NCBI GenBank assembly: GCA_947652605.1
Contig: OX393581.1
Span: 12,838,640 to 12,902,639, forward strand
DNA length: 64,000 bases
Source: Elmis aenea
Taxonomy: Eukaryota > Arthropoda > Insecta > Coleoptera > Elmidae
Direction of reading: 5' to 3'
This document shows, one piece after another, positions 45,136 to 55,859 of this stretch. How positions within the stretch are numbered: position 1 is the stretch's first letter; each line of letters opens with the position of its first letter. Below the pieces are notes generated by a model. It saw only the letters and a list, made by a program, of their open reading frames with translations. It was not told the origin of the DNA and ran no database searches. The translations under genes and the position numbers were made by a program.

Positions 45136-45336
45136 TTTTTTTTTTAGGTTTAAATAATGTTACGATCTAGTCTTAGACTAATAAGTAACTTAGTTCTATT
45201 CCTAATATACTATAAAAAGTTAAGATGTAAGTCACCCATTGGCGTCTCTTATCTGTTCTAGCATTTGGCACTCTTATCTTGTGCACTAACACAAACACTG
45301 ACTCTGCTTATTTTAAAACACTTTTTAACACTTTTT
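45131..45336 (-). other. 3' UTR and poly(A) tail of the Jockey-like LINE
   Basis: On the minus strand the RT stop codon is followed by about 190 nt of noncoding sequence and then an A-run (plus-strand ttttctttttttttt at 45131-45145). This is what an LTR-less retrotransposon inserted by target-primed reverse transcription leaves. Confidence 0.6.
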
Positions 45337-46797
45337 TTAAAGCACTAATATTGTCACATTATAACAGCTCAAAGGGTTTTTCCTTTTGAGTCTCCTGACT
45401 ATATTTGTGTTATCGAGAAGCTGGATAGCCTCGATATTCACGTGCTGCAGTAGTCTTTCTTCGTGGCTTCTCGAAAACTTCTGAATTTCACTGTCCACAA
45501 ACTCTACTCCAAGGTCTCTATGAAGATCATCGTTTCTAATGTACCAGGGTGCATCTACGATGTTCCTTAGTACTTTATTTTGAAAAGTTTGTATTACTTT
45601 AATGTTGCTTTTTTTGGTACAACCCCAGAGCTGTATACCGTATGTCCACACTGGTTTTAGTATCTGCTTGTATAGTAGAAGCTTGTTATGTACTGACAGA
45701 GCGGAGTTTCTTCCTAAGAGCCAGTACATTTTTCGATATCTAATACCCAACTCCTCTCTTTTTTTTCTGACATGAACTTTCCACCGAAGTTTAGTGTCAA
45801 GTGTTAAGCCGAGATATTTGGCTGTGTTGGCATATGGTATTATCTGACCATTTATGGTTACCGGAGCGTGTTCTATTCGTTTGTTGGTGAAATCAATATG
45901 GACTGACTTGGTTTCATTGAGTTTTATCCTCCACCTTTTTGTCCAGCTTTGAAATTGATTGATGGCTGTTTGCAGCTTGTTTGCTGTTTCTTCGTTGCTT
46001 TTGCCGACAGCTAGGATGGCAGTATCGTCAGCAAAAGTAGCTATTGTGTTGTTTTCTGGTACTGGAAGATCACAGGTAAACAGTAGGTAAAGGACTGGAC
46101 CCAAGACACTACCCTGTGGCACTCCGGCTTTAATTTCTTTGAGATTAGAGTAGGCATCTTCCTGCTTGATCCTAAAATATCTCTCTGATAAATAAGACAT
46201 CAGAATTTCTGTGTATTGTTTGGGAAGGATATGTTTTAATTTATAATGCAGTCCTTCATGCCAGACCTTATCAAATGCTTGCGCCACATCCAGAAATACT
46301 GCGGAACAAACATTTTTCTCTTCTAATGCTCTTTCAATAATATTAGTTATCCTATGGACTTGGTCAACTGTGGAGTGTTTATGTCTGAATCCAAATTGGT
46401 GATTTGGGATCAAACTTTTTCTTTCAATGATGGGTTGCATTCTCTTGAGAAGCAGTTTCTCGAAAAGTTTAGACATGATAGGTAACAGTGAAATTGGTCT
46501 ATAGGATGTGGCTTCGTGTGGGGATTTACCTGGTTTTGGTATCATGACTATCTCCGCCACTTTCCACAGTTTAGGCACGTATTTTAGTCTAAATGCAGCA
46601 TTAATAAGGTTGGTAAGCTTGACTAGTGCTTTTCTTGGGAGCTGCTTTAACACTTCTCCTGTTATCAGTTCAAAGCCAGGAGCTTTTTTTGGGTTAATAT
46701 TTTTGATTTCATTCATAACCTCCTTAGGAGAGACATGTGTAATTTTTTCATTTTCTTGTATGAAATTATGGTACAGAGTGACACTTTGTAGGATTCG
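45337..46797 (-). CDS. Jockey-like non-LTR retrotransposon reverse transcriptase, 5'-truncated
   Basis: Uninterrupted frame from 46797 to the stop at 45337; the first Met (46716) is internal to the protein, not a true start, and a TAA at 46798-46800 marks the truncation. Counting from that Met: K-A-P-G-F-E at 11-16 (usually G-x-D), SYRPISLLPIMSKLFEK (71-87), FRHKHSTVDQ, catalytic box FLDVAQAFDKVWH (141-153), GVPQGSVLGPVLY (198-210), FADDT (228-232), WRIKLNETKS, AKYLGLTLD, then a C-terminal region with W-x-Y-G-I-Q-L-W-G. These are the RT blocks of the Jockey clade. The endonuclease and ORF1 are missing. The long intact frame suggests a recent insertion. Confidence 0.93.
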   Translation of the reverse strand, partial: RILQSVTLYHNFIQENEKITHVSPKEVMNEIKNINPKKAPGFELITGEVLKQLPRKALVKLTNLINAAFRLKYVPKLWKVAEIVMIPKPGKSPHEATSYRPISLLPIMSKLFEKLLLKRMQPIIERKSLIPNHQFGFRHKHSTVDQVHRITNIIERALEEKNVCSAVFLDVAQAFDKVWHEGLHYKLKHILPKQYTEILMSYLSERYFRIKQEDAYSNLKEIKAGVPQGSVLGPVLYLLFTCDLPVPENNTIATFADDTAILAVGKSNEETANKLQTAINQFQSWTKRWRIKLNETKSVHIDFTNKRIEHAPVTINGQIIPYANTAKYLGLTLDTKLRWKVHVRKKREELGIRYRKMYWLLGRNSALSVHNKLLLYKQILKPVWTYGIQLWGCTKKSNIKVIQTFQNKVLRNIVDAPWYIRNDDLHRDLGVEFVDSEIQKFSRSHEERLLQHVNIEAIQLLDNTNIVRRLKRKNPLSCYNVTILVL

Positions 46798-46839
46798 TTA
46801 ATTTTGCATACTGACCCAACCCGCTTAAAACAAAAAGCT

Positions 46840-46985
46840 TCTCGTCCCCATTTTTGTTGTCGATACCAAGAAATATCGAATCATATCTAAAATATCGAAT
46901 ATCGCTATGTCGATCTCAAAATATCGATATGACATCCGATATCGATATAGAAATTATATCGATATATCGCCCACCCCACCAAACA
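46840..46985. repeat. ATATCGAT-rich cluster
   Basis: Five or more tatcgata/atatcga motifs lie within ~110 bp (46870-46975), ending in atatcgcccacccc. hAT-type MITEs with CAGTGTTGGGCGATAT ends carry such arrays, so this is probably the right edge of one. A left edge was not found. Confidence 0.5.
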
Positions 46986-47159
46986 GCATCCACGTAGACT
47001 TGATGGCATTAATTAAGGAGAAGGTGATGATTCTGTAAATATTTATAAACTGATTGAATGTCTTTTTTTACTTAATATTCTTTATAACCAGCATCAACTA
47101 AAAATTATTTTTTAAACTAATGTAAAAATAAGTGTAATCAGCATTTAAGCATAGTTGGT

Positions 47160-47775
47160 AACCGACAGATGTAGATCACTTGGTTTCCAGATTGGACCTT
47201 TGTGGGACGCCACATTAAGAAAATTTTCTATCATATACTACTTGCTGACTACGAAATGATAAATAAGTTTTTATTGGTTCTATGAATGAAATATAGAATT
47301 CAATAAAGGGTATAAAACAAATTGCTTCTTTGTATTGACTGCCTTTCTAAAATCTAGAAACACGACCGGGTTCGGATTCTTTTCATCTACGGCTCTTCCA
47401 AGATCATCAGTAACGTTAAATAGAGCAGTAGTGCAATTGTGTTTATTGCTAAAGCCGAATTGAAAAACTGATAAAACATTATGTTAATCATAATGTGTTT
47501 TTATTTCTTTGTGCATAACTTTTTCTAAATTCTTACTGCTAAAAGCAAGCTTACGGGTCTCGGAAATTGTACAGGATTACCGATTTTTGGTAAGGATTAT
47601 AACAAGAGAATTCCAGGAAGCTAAAAATTGTTGTACGATAATACAAAAATTAATAATATTGGTTACGTATGGTATTATTAGTGGACAATACAATCCGAAC
47701 ATTCGTGTTTCAATATCATCCGATCCTAAAGATGCTGTTTTAATTGAGTTTATTATTTCAAGCCTTTAAATTGTT
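47160..47775 (-). pseudogene. Degenerate LINE reverse transcriptase fragment
   Basis: Minus-strand pieces over many frameshifts: NPYQKSVIL.. RPVSLLSVI (the R-P-x-S-L-L box), QFGFSNKHNCTTALFNVTDD, VVFLDFRKAF (first catalytic box) and, at the end, CGVPQ-like text. Order and spacing match the RT core of the Jockey-type element next door, but this copy is much older. Confidence 0.65.
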
Positions 47776-48670
47776 TCTACAGTTTTAAACGAAAATACAT
47801 TTTGAAAGTGAAATTGTAATTTTAAGTTATTATAAAAATGTATAATTGAGCTGAGATTGTTTAGTATACAATAAATAAAGTAATTTTGTTAACATAAGGT
47901 TAAGGTCATCTGCTTGGGAGTTTTAACGTTAAGTAAAGTCAAACTGTTCCATAATTTAGAATAAAATAAATGTTCACGACTCATTTTATACTTCTAAACT
48001 ATTTTTTCTACTTATATCAGTGCTCACTGGAAAAGAAATGTAATTACATCTAGTACACACTATTATATGCAGTTCCATTAAACTTGTGGTTACTCTGCTC
48101 TATTAATAATTACGAAATGGTCCGTAAACTGCGCACACATAACATTTTTAACGATAAGGATAAATACGTTAAATGACCTGTGCCGAAACCGCAGAAAACG
48201 GCTATCAACTGCAAATGCCAAACCCTAAACCCAACTGCGTTCCTAATTCAACGGGGAAGAAATATTAACTCGCTTAGCCTTACAGTCAAAAATAACAAAA
48301 ACATAAATACGTTGTTTATTTGTTTGAAGAAAAACATACTTAATGCATTCTCATGCTATATAAAATGAACAAACACCTTCAGGGCAAATAATTTCAGAGT
48401 CGCATTTTAATTACCAAAGCATAAGAGCTTTAATGAGAATTTAAATCGTATTTTGAATGTATGATGCTTTTAAATTAATTTTACATAAATTAAATGTTTT
48501 GTAAACAATGTATTACGAATGCTTATCCATGCGTGGCTATTTTTAAAACGATAAAACGTACAAAGTTGACTTCATATTAAAAGTATTTTTTGCTTTCGGA
48601 TATTCATTTAAAAAAAAAAACAATTTATTGTATATGGTTGAATAATTCAACTTGCGCAATTTCTTAAACG
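47776..48670. other. Unassigned DNA
   Basis: No recognised gene or element; the ORF at 48180-48368 lacks motifs. Confidence 0.4.
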
Positions 48671-48672
48671 AA

Positions 48673-49450
48673 TACAGGGTGGTCCACTTTATTGTAGCAG
48701 GCCTTTAACAGTCGATATAAAAACTTATTTTAAAGCGAATAGGTATACCATATCAACATGGGTCCATAAACGCTTCATTTTAACGATTCAGGCTGTTGAA
48801 ATTTTCGAAAAAATAACGATAATTTTTAACGGTTTCTCAACCAGTAAATATATTTAAACCCAGTTTGGTATACAGCACCACCTTACAGGTTACCACATTC
48901 TGTGAGAATGTCAAGCCCCATAAGCAACCAGTTGCGGAGCTGTGGGGGTTCAGTTTCAATAAATTTTGTAAAAAACTAGTACGGCCCCGTTCAAAATCAA
49001 AATCAAACTTGTTTTTGGGTAGAGCATTTTATTCTAAACAAACAGTGTATTTTGACTTTTCTTCGTATCTGCCACCGTTTGGCGCGGAATTTGATTTATT
49101 TTACTATTCTCGCGAAAATTTTGCTCATAAACTCGACCCAAAAATATCGCTAAAAGCAGAAAATTGTAAGTTGCAGGGTAAATGTCAAAATGTGGATCAT
49201 TAATCGTTAATTTAGCAAAAGTTCTTCCCTCATTATTAGCATGTTTTGTTACTAGAAACTGCAAAAATCGGTAATTGCTTCTTTATTTCGAATATAAGCG
49301 ATATTTTTTGATCGAACTTATTAGCTAATTTTACGCGAGAATAGTAAAATAAATCAAATTCCGGGCCAAACGGTGGGAGATCCGAAGAAAAGTCAGAGGG
49401 CACTTTTTGTTTAGAATTAAATGCTCTAACCAAAAATAATTATTTTTTTT
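48673..49450. mobile_element. Foldback-type region beginning with TACAGGGTGGTCC
   Basis: A terminus tacagggtggtccactttat is at 48675. Further in, arms 49013-49158 (gggtagagcattttattcta.. to cgacccaaaaatatcgct) and 49297-49440 (agcgatattttttgatcgaa.. to gctctaaccaaaaataa) are inverted. The ORF at 48865-49203 and the two minus ORFs are the same arm sequence. The true right border was not located. Confidence 0.6.
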
Positions 49451-49469
49451 CAGACAGTTAAAGTTTTTT

Positions 49470-49525
49470 CATAATATCTCTTGATAATGGCCAGGGAGAG
49501 CTGGCCGAAACGTCGAATATTTATA
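49470..49525 (+). ncRNA. Second hammerhead-ribozyme-like motif (Penelope type, partly decayed core)
   Basis: Core TTGATAA at 49481-49487 (canonical CUGAUGA with two changes), 6-bp stem II GGCCAG/CTGGCC with a GGAGAG loop (49489-49506), GAAA at 49507-49510, then the self-complementary A-CGU (49510-49513) and cleavage triplet G-U-C ending at 49514. Stem I pairs GA-AUAU (49515-49520) with AUAU-C-UC (49474-49480) with one bulged C. The phrase tggccgaaacgtcg is common to the long-terminal repeats of Penelope-like elements. No RT frame adjoins. Confidence 0.6.
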
Positions 49526-49599
49526 AATACTACGCGGGTAAACCCTGAAGACAAAATTAAAAATAACAGTAACCGCGAAAATCTGAAACGAAACAATAT

Positions 49600-51185
49600 A
49601 CATAGGTACATACAATATACCTACATACATTTTAATTTAATTAATTAATTGTTCTGATTTGTTTTTACACGTACTTTCACCTATTTCATTTTTACTCTAT
49701 ACCAGTTTGCCCCCCCCCCGCGGACGCTCATGCCTACAGCTTCCAATCAACTTTAAATTAAAAAATGATTAACTATACACAAAAACTATTTTTTCATGTA
49801 TACGATTTACAAAACCGTTATAATTTGTAGTGTTACTTCCAAATTAATGTACCCGTTTCTGTTTGAATTTTCTAAGTTAACTTTTCGGACAATCCACATG
49901 TAAAGCACTAAGCATAATAATTTTAATTACATTAAAGGACTACCCTGAACGCGTGTTAGTGAAACTGTATAATTATTTCTTGTAAATACATCTTTGTCCG
50001 GCGTATACTCCATTTCCGCTGTGCTACATCCAATTTGACTTATTAAATTAATGTTCTTGATGATAAACGATGCCGAAAACAAAGACCCATTTCATATTTG
50101 CTACAAATATATGTTTGAAATAGTCGTGGGCTAGGTGTGAAGTCAGTTTCCAACCACTACAACATATCATTCTGAAATCCCACAGCTCTGATTCCATCTT
50201 GACTGATATTATCCCAGTGAGCTCTTAATGTCTTGTCTGAAGTTCGCGCTAAGTTATTTATGAGGCGAACTTTGCTTTGAACAACCTCGGTTACAGTCAA
50301 TTACTGCAGTATTCATTTTTATAATCACAGAACCAGTTTCTTTGAATCATTGCGCTTAAAAATGAAAATATTATTACCCTATTCCAACGGCTTACATAGG
50401 TTTATCGAGAAATTACTAAAAAAACATTTTTGAAACAAGTGAATCAGAAATGACAAACAAAAGACGGGCGAATGTAAATATGGGCTTATTTAAAGGTAGA
50501 GTTCCAGCACTCTTGCTTGTTTATTTCAAAACTTTGTTAGGCTTAACAAAAATTACACTGCTTTAAGAAGCACTTGTTTACGAGCGAATTTTTACTTTAT
50601 AAATAACGTAAAAATTTTTTTGTACATAAAAATCTCGCCCGGATTTAGTGGTTTCTGCCCCGGGAAATTTTAAACATGCAGATAAAGTTGTATTAAACCG
50701 TAATTCTTTCGCAGATGTATAAAAGTTATAAGCACCGTTTTATGAACTAGGATTTGAGAGCGCGTTCTCTGTTTTTGTAGTTTGAAGGAGGGCGCGTATT
50801 GGTAGAAAAGTAAATATAACAACGTTTCGAAGCCAAACTTTGCGCAGGGGTGCATATCGTTATCTTAAATTTTAAAATCTTATAAGGGTGAAACGTGTGT
50901 TATTTATTTTCTTTTTTATATAGTGTGTTTGGAGCACGAGTCTTATCACAGGAAACTGGCAAATAAAAATAGTAATTTCATTTTAGATTATTAAGTTCCA
51001 TAAATATCTACTACTGCTTATTACAAAATTTATATACAGCAACTATCATAATAAAAGAATGGAACAAATAGTTTACAGCTTACGAGGAAAAACAACAAAA
51101 TCATGGGTGAAAAATAATTTACTTTGCGACTTAAGTGTCCTTGTTCACTATACTTATAGAGAGCTTCTTTCACAGACCGTTTAGG
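49600..51185. other. Unassigned DNA
   Basis: A C-run near 49708-49718 and short microsatellite-like text near 49600-49640. Nothing else recognised. Confidence 0.4.
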
Positions 51186-51189
51186 CCCA

Positions 51190-53230
51190 CAGCTTCGTGA
51201 TCCTCTTCCACTATTTTCTATTTTTGGCTTTGGTCTTTCAATCTCTTACATCCGTTTTTGTAAGTCTGATAGAACTGCTTCTTTTTACCGTCTTCTCGGT
51301 CGAACTTCCTTCTTCTTGTAATTTGGTGTTTTCTAGGCTATCGTTTTTGGTGTTCGTCCATCTCCCATTCTTTACAGATGGCCAAACCACTGTAATCTTT
51401 TCGCTTTTATTAGTAGGTCAATTGCTGGTCCCATATATATCTCATAAATTTCGCTTTTTGTATTTTTCTCATGCCCTTGTTCTGTTTTCCTTCCTCCCAA
51501 CACTCTTCTTACAAGGGAAGGTCACGATACGTTGTCGCTAGAATTTGATTCCGGCTGTGTTTATTACATCAAGGGCATCAAAACTAAATGTTTTCCAGAG
51601 TTATACGTGCCACTGGCCATTAACTTCGGAAAAATAGGGGAAAAACTGAATAGCTGATTAATAAAAGTAATATTTGCGATCGCGTTGGCCATGAAACCGT
51701 AAAAGACAAAATCGAAATTCTTCTATTTACCAATGCGCGCATCCTTTCCAAGTAAAATGGTGCAAAGTTTTTGAAAAAATCTTAAACGATTCCGAAGAAA
51801 AACGCAAAAAACGAGGCCTTTGTAAAAACGGTTTTCCCTATGTTAAACGCCTATGCAAGTCGCATAGATATAGTAATACAGATATGCGACAACTACTCAA
51901 TACATAGCGCTTATACAGGGGTTTCGTTTTTGGCGTTTTTCTCCGGAACCGTTCAAGATTTTTTCAAAAACTTTGCACTATTTTACTTGCAAAGGATGCG
52001 CCTATTGGTAAATAGAAGAATTTCTATTTTATCTCTGACGGTTTCATGGCCAACGCGATCGCAAAAATGACCTTTTTGTACCAATTTTTCAGTTTTTTCC
52101 CTATTTTTCCGAAATTAATGGCCAGTGGCACGTATAACTCTGGAAAACATTTAGTTTTGATGCCCTTGATGTAATAAACACAGCCGGAATCAAATTCTAG
52201 CGACAACGTATCGTGACCTTCCCTTGTTAGTATTTTTCTCTCCCATCTCTGCAATATTTCCTGTGCTTTCTTATTCAGTATCCAAGTTTAGCAGGCATCA
52301 TATAGTGCTGTTGGTCGCAATACTCGTTTGTAAAGGCCAAATTTAGCATCTCTTGATAGCTGTTTCGCCCTTAGTAGTTGGTTTAAGGCTCCGGCACATC
52401 TATTCGCTTTTATTAATCTCGCCTCTATTTATTTTTCTTCATCAGAGCTATTCGTTATTCTGGCACTCGGATAGACAAATTTTTCCCAATGTTATACTTA
52501 TTTCTAGTATTGCATTCTGCTGACTTCCTCTAATGGACATAACTTTACATTTCTTCTGGTTTAATTGGAACCCATCCTAAAAGCCTCCTTCGCCAATCTG
52601 TTTGTCGCGTGTTCTAATTCCTTTATATTTCTGGCTGTAATGGCGATGTCCTCTGCATATCCCACTATTTGATGTCTCTTGTATTATATATCCTTCCCGG
52701 TTCACGCTATTGCTTCTTATTATCTTTTCTAGTGTTATGCTGAATAGAAAAGTTGGAAGGGGATCCCCTTGGCGTAATCCACTTCTCACTATGAAGTCTT
52801 CTGGTGTTTGACCTTTTACCCTTAGATTGCTTTTTGTTGGTTTTAGAGTCATATTATTTAATCCTGCTAGCTTTTGAGGTACCTCCAACTGGTTCATACT
52901 TTTCATCATTTTTTTTTTATTGAGTCAAACCTTTTTAAAGTTGGAGCACCGCTGCATGAATGTTGTATTCATAGCAAGTCATTAGCGTTTCCTTCATAGT
53001 AAATATCTGATCTATAAATAGTCCCTCTCCCTTTTTTAAAACCTGCCTGATATTCTCCTAATTGTGGCTCAACTGTGGCTTCTAGCCTTTTTTTAATCAG
53101 TCGCTACTATTTTAAATGTTACACCCAATACAGATATGCCTCTATAGTTACTACATGTCGTCTCGTCTCCATTTTTTAAAATGGGGATTGTAGTGACATT
53201 TTCCCAACTTTTTGGCATTTGCTCTTATTG
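51190..53230 (-). pseudogene. LINE with reverse transcriptase, interrupted by a palindromic element
   Basis: From 53230 downward: SWENVTTIPILKNGDETTCS, NYRGISVLGVTFK (N-Y-R-x-I-S box), GLRQGDPLPTFLFSITLEKI (the Q-G-D-P-L-S box), then frameshifted text covering the F-A-D-D region and KKCKVMSI, continuing to a WERKIL..RRVLGG tail that lies on both sides of the palindromic insert (51512-52226). The last part (51190-51500) is basic and ends in W-x-x-I. RTE or BovB-like. Many frameshifts; inactive. Confidence 0.78.
51512..52226. mobile_element. 715-bp palindromic element, CAAGGGAAGGTCACGATACG family, copy 2
   Basis: The outer ends caagggaaggtcacgatacg and cgtatcgtgaccttcccttg are perfectly inverted, and most of the 715 bp is inverted repeat. 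It is flanked by the 3-bp direct repeat TTA (51509-51511 and 52227-52229). Removing it restores the reading of the host LINE. There is a GCGATCGC-like octamer in each arm. It encodes nothing and shows near-identity with copy 1 at 20905-21562 at the ends. Confidence 0.9.
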
Positions 53231-53234
53231 CCAG

Positions 53235-54030
53235 ATTTTCCGCACTAAGAGACACATCAGGTTGTACAACTTATCTCCCCCATGTTTCAAGTTCTCTTCA
53301 GTCACCACACTTATTCAAGCAATATTCAAGAGCTCTTATGCCAGCCATATGCCGATTTGTCCAACTTTTGAAAATAGGTGTTTGTCACAGTAAACATTTC
53401 GAAATCTGACGCGTATTTCTTACCAGCGTAAAGCTTTTTCATCATTGGAAACAAACTGAAGGTTCGAAGGATGGTTAATGATTTTTAGTCATCGTACTAG
53501 CAAAGTATTGCCATGACGCATCATCTTGACGAAACAGAACTTTTTTCTTCGCAAAATTTCTTGTACCTACTGCTTGTCAAAAAGTCGGTGTACTACCCTC
53601 CATTTACTGCTTTGTTTTTTTATCAACCAAAATAATATCTTTAACTTCTCCAATGCCGTCAGAACAACCATTCCAGTTGATGGAACAGCTTTCGCCTTTT
53701 CGAACATGGTTACTGTGTTGACTCTGGTGTGTAATGGTAATTGTAAATCCAGTTGTAATCCAAGTTTCGTTCAGGGTTACGAATTGAAGCAAAACGTTTT
53801 TGGGATGCCGTTTGAACAACATCAAACGCTGCTCAAATTGGTCATAATATGATAGGTTCGTGTTCTTGTTTGAACAATCACGGCACCCAACGCGCGGATA
53901 GGTTTCTCATACCCTAAATTTCGCATTATATGTAACGTACTTGCTCTTTTCATATGCGAACAGCCTCAGTTACCTCGACAATTTCAAACGACGGTCGTTC
54001 AGTACAATTTTATGTGCTTTTTGGGCCATT
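53235..54030 (-). pseudogene. mariner transposase relic
   Basis: In order on the minus strand: KIVLNDRRLKLSRLPRLF (end of the DNA-binding part), LMLFKRHPKNVLLQFVTLNE then TWITT (first catalytic box, usually V-T-x-D-E-T-W; Asp has become Asn), ESCSINWNG, KKVLFRQDDASWQYFAS (second box as R-Q-D-D-A) and, near 53430-53290, LFPMMKKLYAGKKYASD with a YFQKLDKSAY tail. At least five breaks; the change in the first box shows it is not functional. No TIRs found. Confidence 0.8.
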
Positions 54031-54406
54031 TTTTACATGCCTACATTTTGTTTCAACATTATTCTCAAGTATAAACAATTTCTTAAAATTTTATTTTACT
54101 TAATAAGATCTCCAATGTTGCCAGTAATAATCGTTACCTTGATAGCTGCATATGAGTTATATTTGTCGTAATAAAAGTTGTTATACATGTATTAATAATA
54201 ATATCCTTTATGTGTTAGAACATGATACATGTTATGCACATCGTCATTATAAATAAGTAATATATATTACATTGTAAAGGTAATCCTAAAATGTAATCCT
54301 AAAAAAAAAACATATTAAAATTAGCAAAATGCTAAACATAAGTAGAAACATACATGACATTACAGTACCAGTTGCCAATATACGTTAACAATACTAAAGT
54401 TCACAC
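54031..54406 (-). other. Probable 3' UTR of the CR1/L2-like LINE
   Basis: Noncoding DNA after the minus-strand RT stop. An A-rich run (as ttttttttttagg on the minus strand near 54300) and ttattattaatac near 54195 are possible tail positions. I cannot fix the exact 3' end. Confidence 0.4.
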
Positions 54407-55858
54407 TCAGAACATGTCAGTCTCGACAACGGAATCGTTCAAGAATTCGCCCACTGTATAGTAACATTTCCGTATTAAATATTTTTTTATCATTTTCTTA
54501 AAACTATTAAAATTTAGGTGTTTCACATTATTAGGCATCTTGTTAAACATTTTTTCCCCTATATATACAGGTGATTTTTTAAATTTACTTGATTTATGTT
54601 GATCAACAACAAATAAATGTCCATGTCTAGTATTATGTGAATGGACATTTTCATTTTTAACATAATTATGTGCATTAATTTTAACGAACAAGAGTAGTTT
54701 ATAAATGTAAATGCATGGGAAAGTTAACAAATTATTTTTTACAAAAGTAGGTTTGCAAGTATCTTTGCTAGGTATATTAAAAATTAGTCGAATACATCGC
54801 TTTTGTGAAACAAATATTCTGTGACAATTTGTACTATCTCCCCACATAACCACGTTATAATTTAAGTGACAGTATATAATTGAGTAATAAACATTCAGTA
54901 GCGATTTTATGTCAAACGTATTTTTTAAATTTGCAATGGCATAATAACCAGAATTAATTTTTTTGCATACATGGTCAATATGTTCTGACCAGTTTAGAAA
55001 CTCGTCCAAGTATAAACCTAAAAATTTTGCACACGTGTTTGATTTTATATTATCAATTTCTATTTTTGGTTTTTTACTAGTCCACCTAAAATTGATGTAC
55101 ACAGTCTTGTCTATGTTTAACATAAGGCTATTTGAATAGCACCAATTGTTGAAGTAGTCAATTATGTTTTTGACTTTGATTTTGAGTTCATCTGGATTCC
55201 GCGCCGAGACCGCCACTGTAGTGTCGTCTGCAAACATTGTTACTTTACCGTCAGTTAAGACTTCTGGTAGCTCATTTACAAATATTAAAAACAGCAGAGG
55301 TCGCAGCACGGAACCCTGTGGAACCCCTATATCTATGGTCCCATACTGTGACCTCGTGTTTTCAATCTTTGTGTACAATTGTCTGTGACTTAGATAGGAA
55401 CTTAATATTTTTATAATTGGGCCTCTGAACCCGTAACAATGCAATTTTTCAATTAAAAATACTATATTTAAGCTGTCGAAGGCACGAGAGAGGTCAAAGA
55501 AGAGGCCAGCGACATGATCTCCTTCATCAATTTTTTTGTACACAAATTCTAACAGATCTATGGCTGCACCCTCAGTTGACTTCCCTGTACGAAATCCGTG
55601 CTGACATGCTGTTAAAATATTATTTTTATTAATGAATTCTAAGATTCGGTCGTATAATAATCTTTCTATTATTTTTGATATTACACTTAATAATTGTACT
55701 GGTCTGTAATTATCAATACTTTTGGGGTCTCCCTTTTTATATATAGGAACTATTAGACCCATCTTTAAATGATCAGGGAACTGCCCAGTGTTAATAATTA
55801 AATTAGTTAAGTACGCAATTGGTTCAGCTATACTCTTACCTAAAGATTTTACTACCAT
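54407..55858 (-). CDS. CR1/L2-like non-LTR retrotransposon reverse transcriptase
   Basis: 483 codons open from an internal Met. Motifs: NYRPVQLLSVISKIIERLLYD (50-70), HGFRTGKST (87-95), catalytic box FFDLSRAFDSL (120-130), GVPQGSVLRPLLFLIF (178-193; the usual G-P is R-P here), FADDT (209-213), LMLNIDKT, KFLGLYLDEFLNWSEHI, and a long C-terminal domain with NTRHGHLF and EKMFNKMPNNVKHLN, the hallmark tail of CR1/L2-group LINEs. Upstream, DNIPT precedes the Met and a frameshift at ~55885 separates it from earlier residues, so this is the C-terminal part of a larger ORF2. Because this frame is intact, the copy is fairly young. Confidence 0.92.
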   Translation of the reverse strand: MVVKSLGKSIAEPIAYLTNLIINTGQFPDHLKMGLIVPIYKKGDPKSIDNYRPVQLLSVISKIIERLLYDRILEFINKNNILTACQHGFRTGKSTEGAAIDLLEFVYKKIDEGDHVAGLFFDLSRAFDSLNIVFLIEKLHCYGFRGPIIKILSSYLSHRQLYTKIENTRSQYGTIDIGVPQGSVLRPLLFLIFVNELPEVLTDGKVTMFADDTTVAVSARNPDELKIKVKNIIDYFNNWCYSNSLMLNIDKTVYINFRWTSKKPKIEIDNIKSNTCAKFLGLYLDEFLNWSEHIDHVCKKINSGYYAIANLKNTFDIKSLLNVYYSIIYCHLNYNVVMWGDSTNCHRIFVSQKRCIRLIFNIPSKDTCKPTFVKNNLLTFPCIYIYKLLLFVKINAHNYVKNENVHSHNTRHGHLFVVDQHKSSKFKKSPVYIGEKMFNKMPNNVKHLNFNSFKKMIKKYLIRKCYYTVGEFLNDSVVETDMF

Positions 55859-55859
55859 A

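Noticed and set aside
51197..51541. 114-residue hydrophobic plus-strand ORF resembling a membrane protein
   Set aside because: Antisense of a LINE tail; hydrophobicity comes from reading Lys/Glu-rich codons in reverse.
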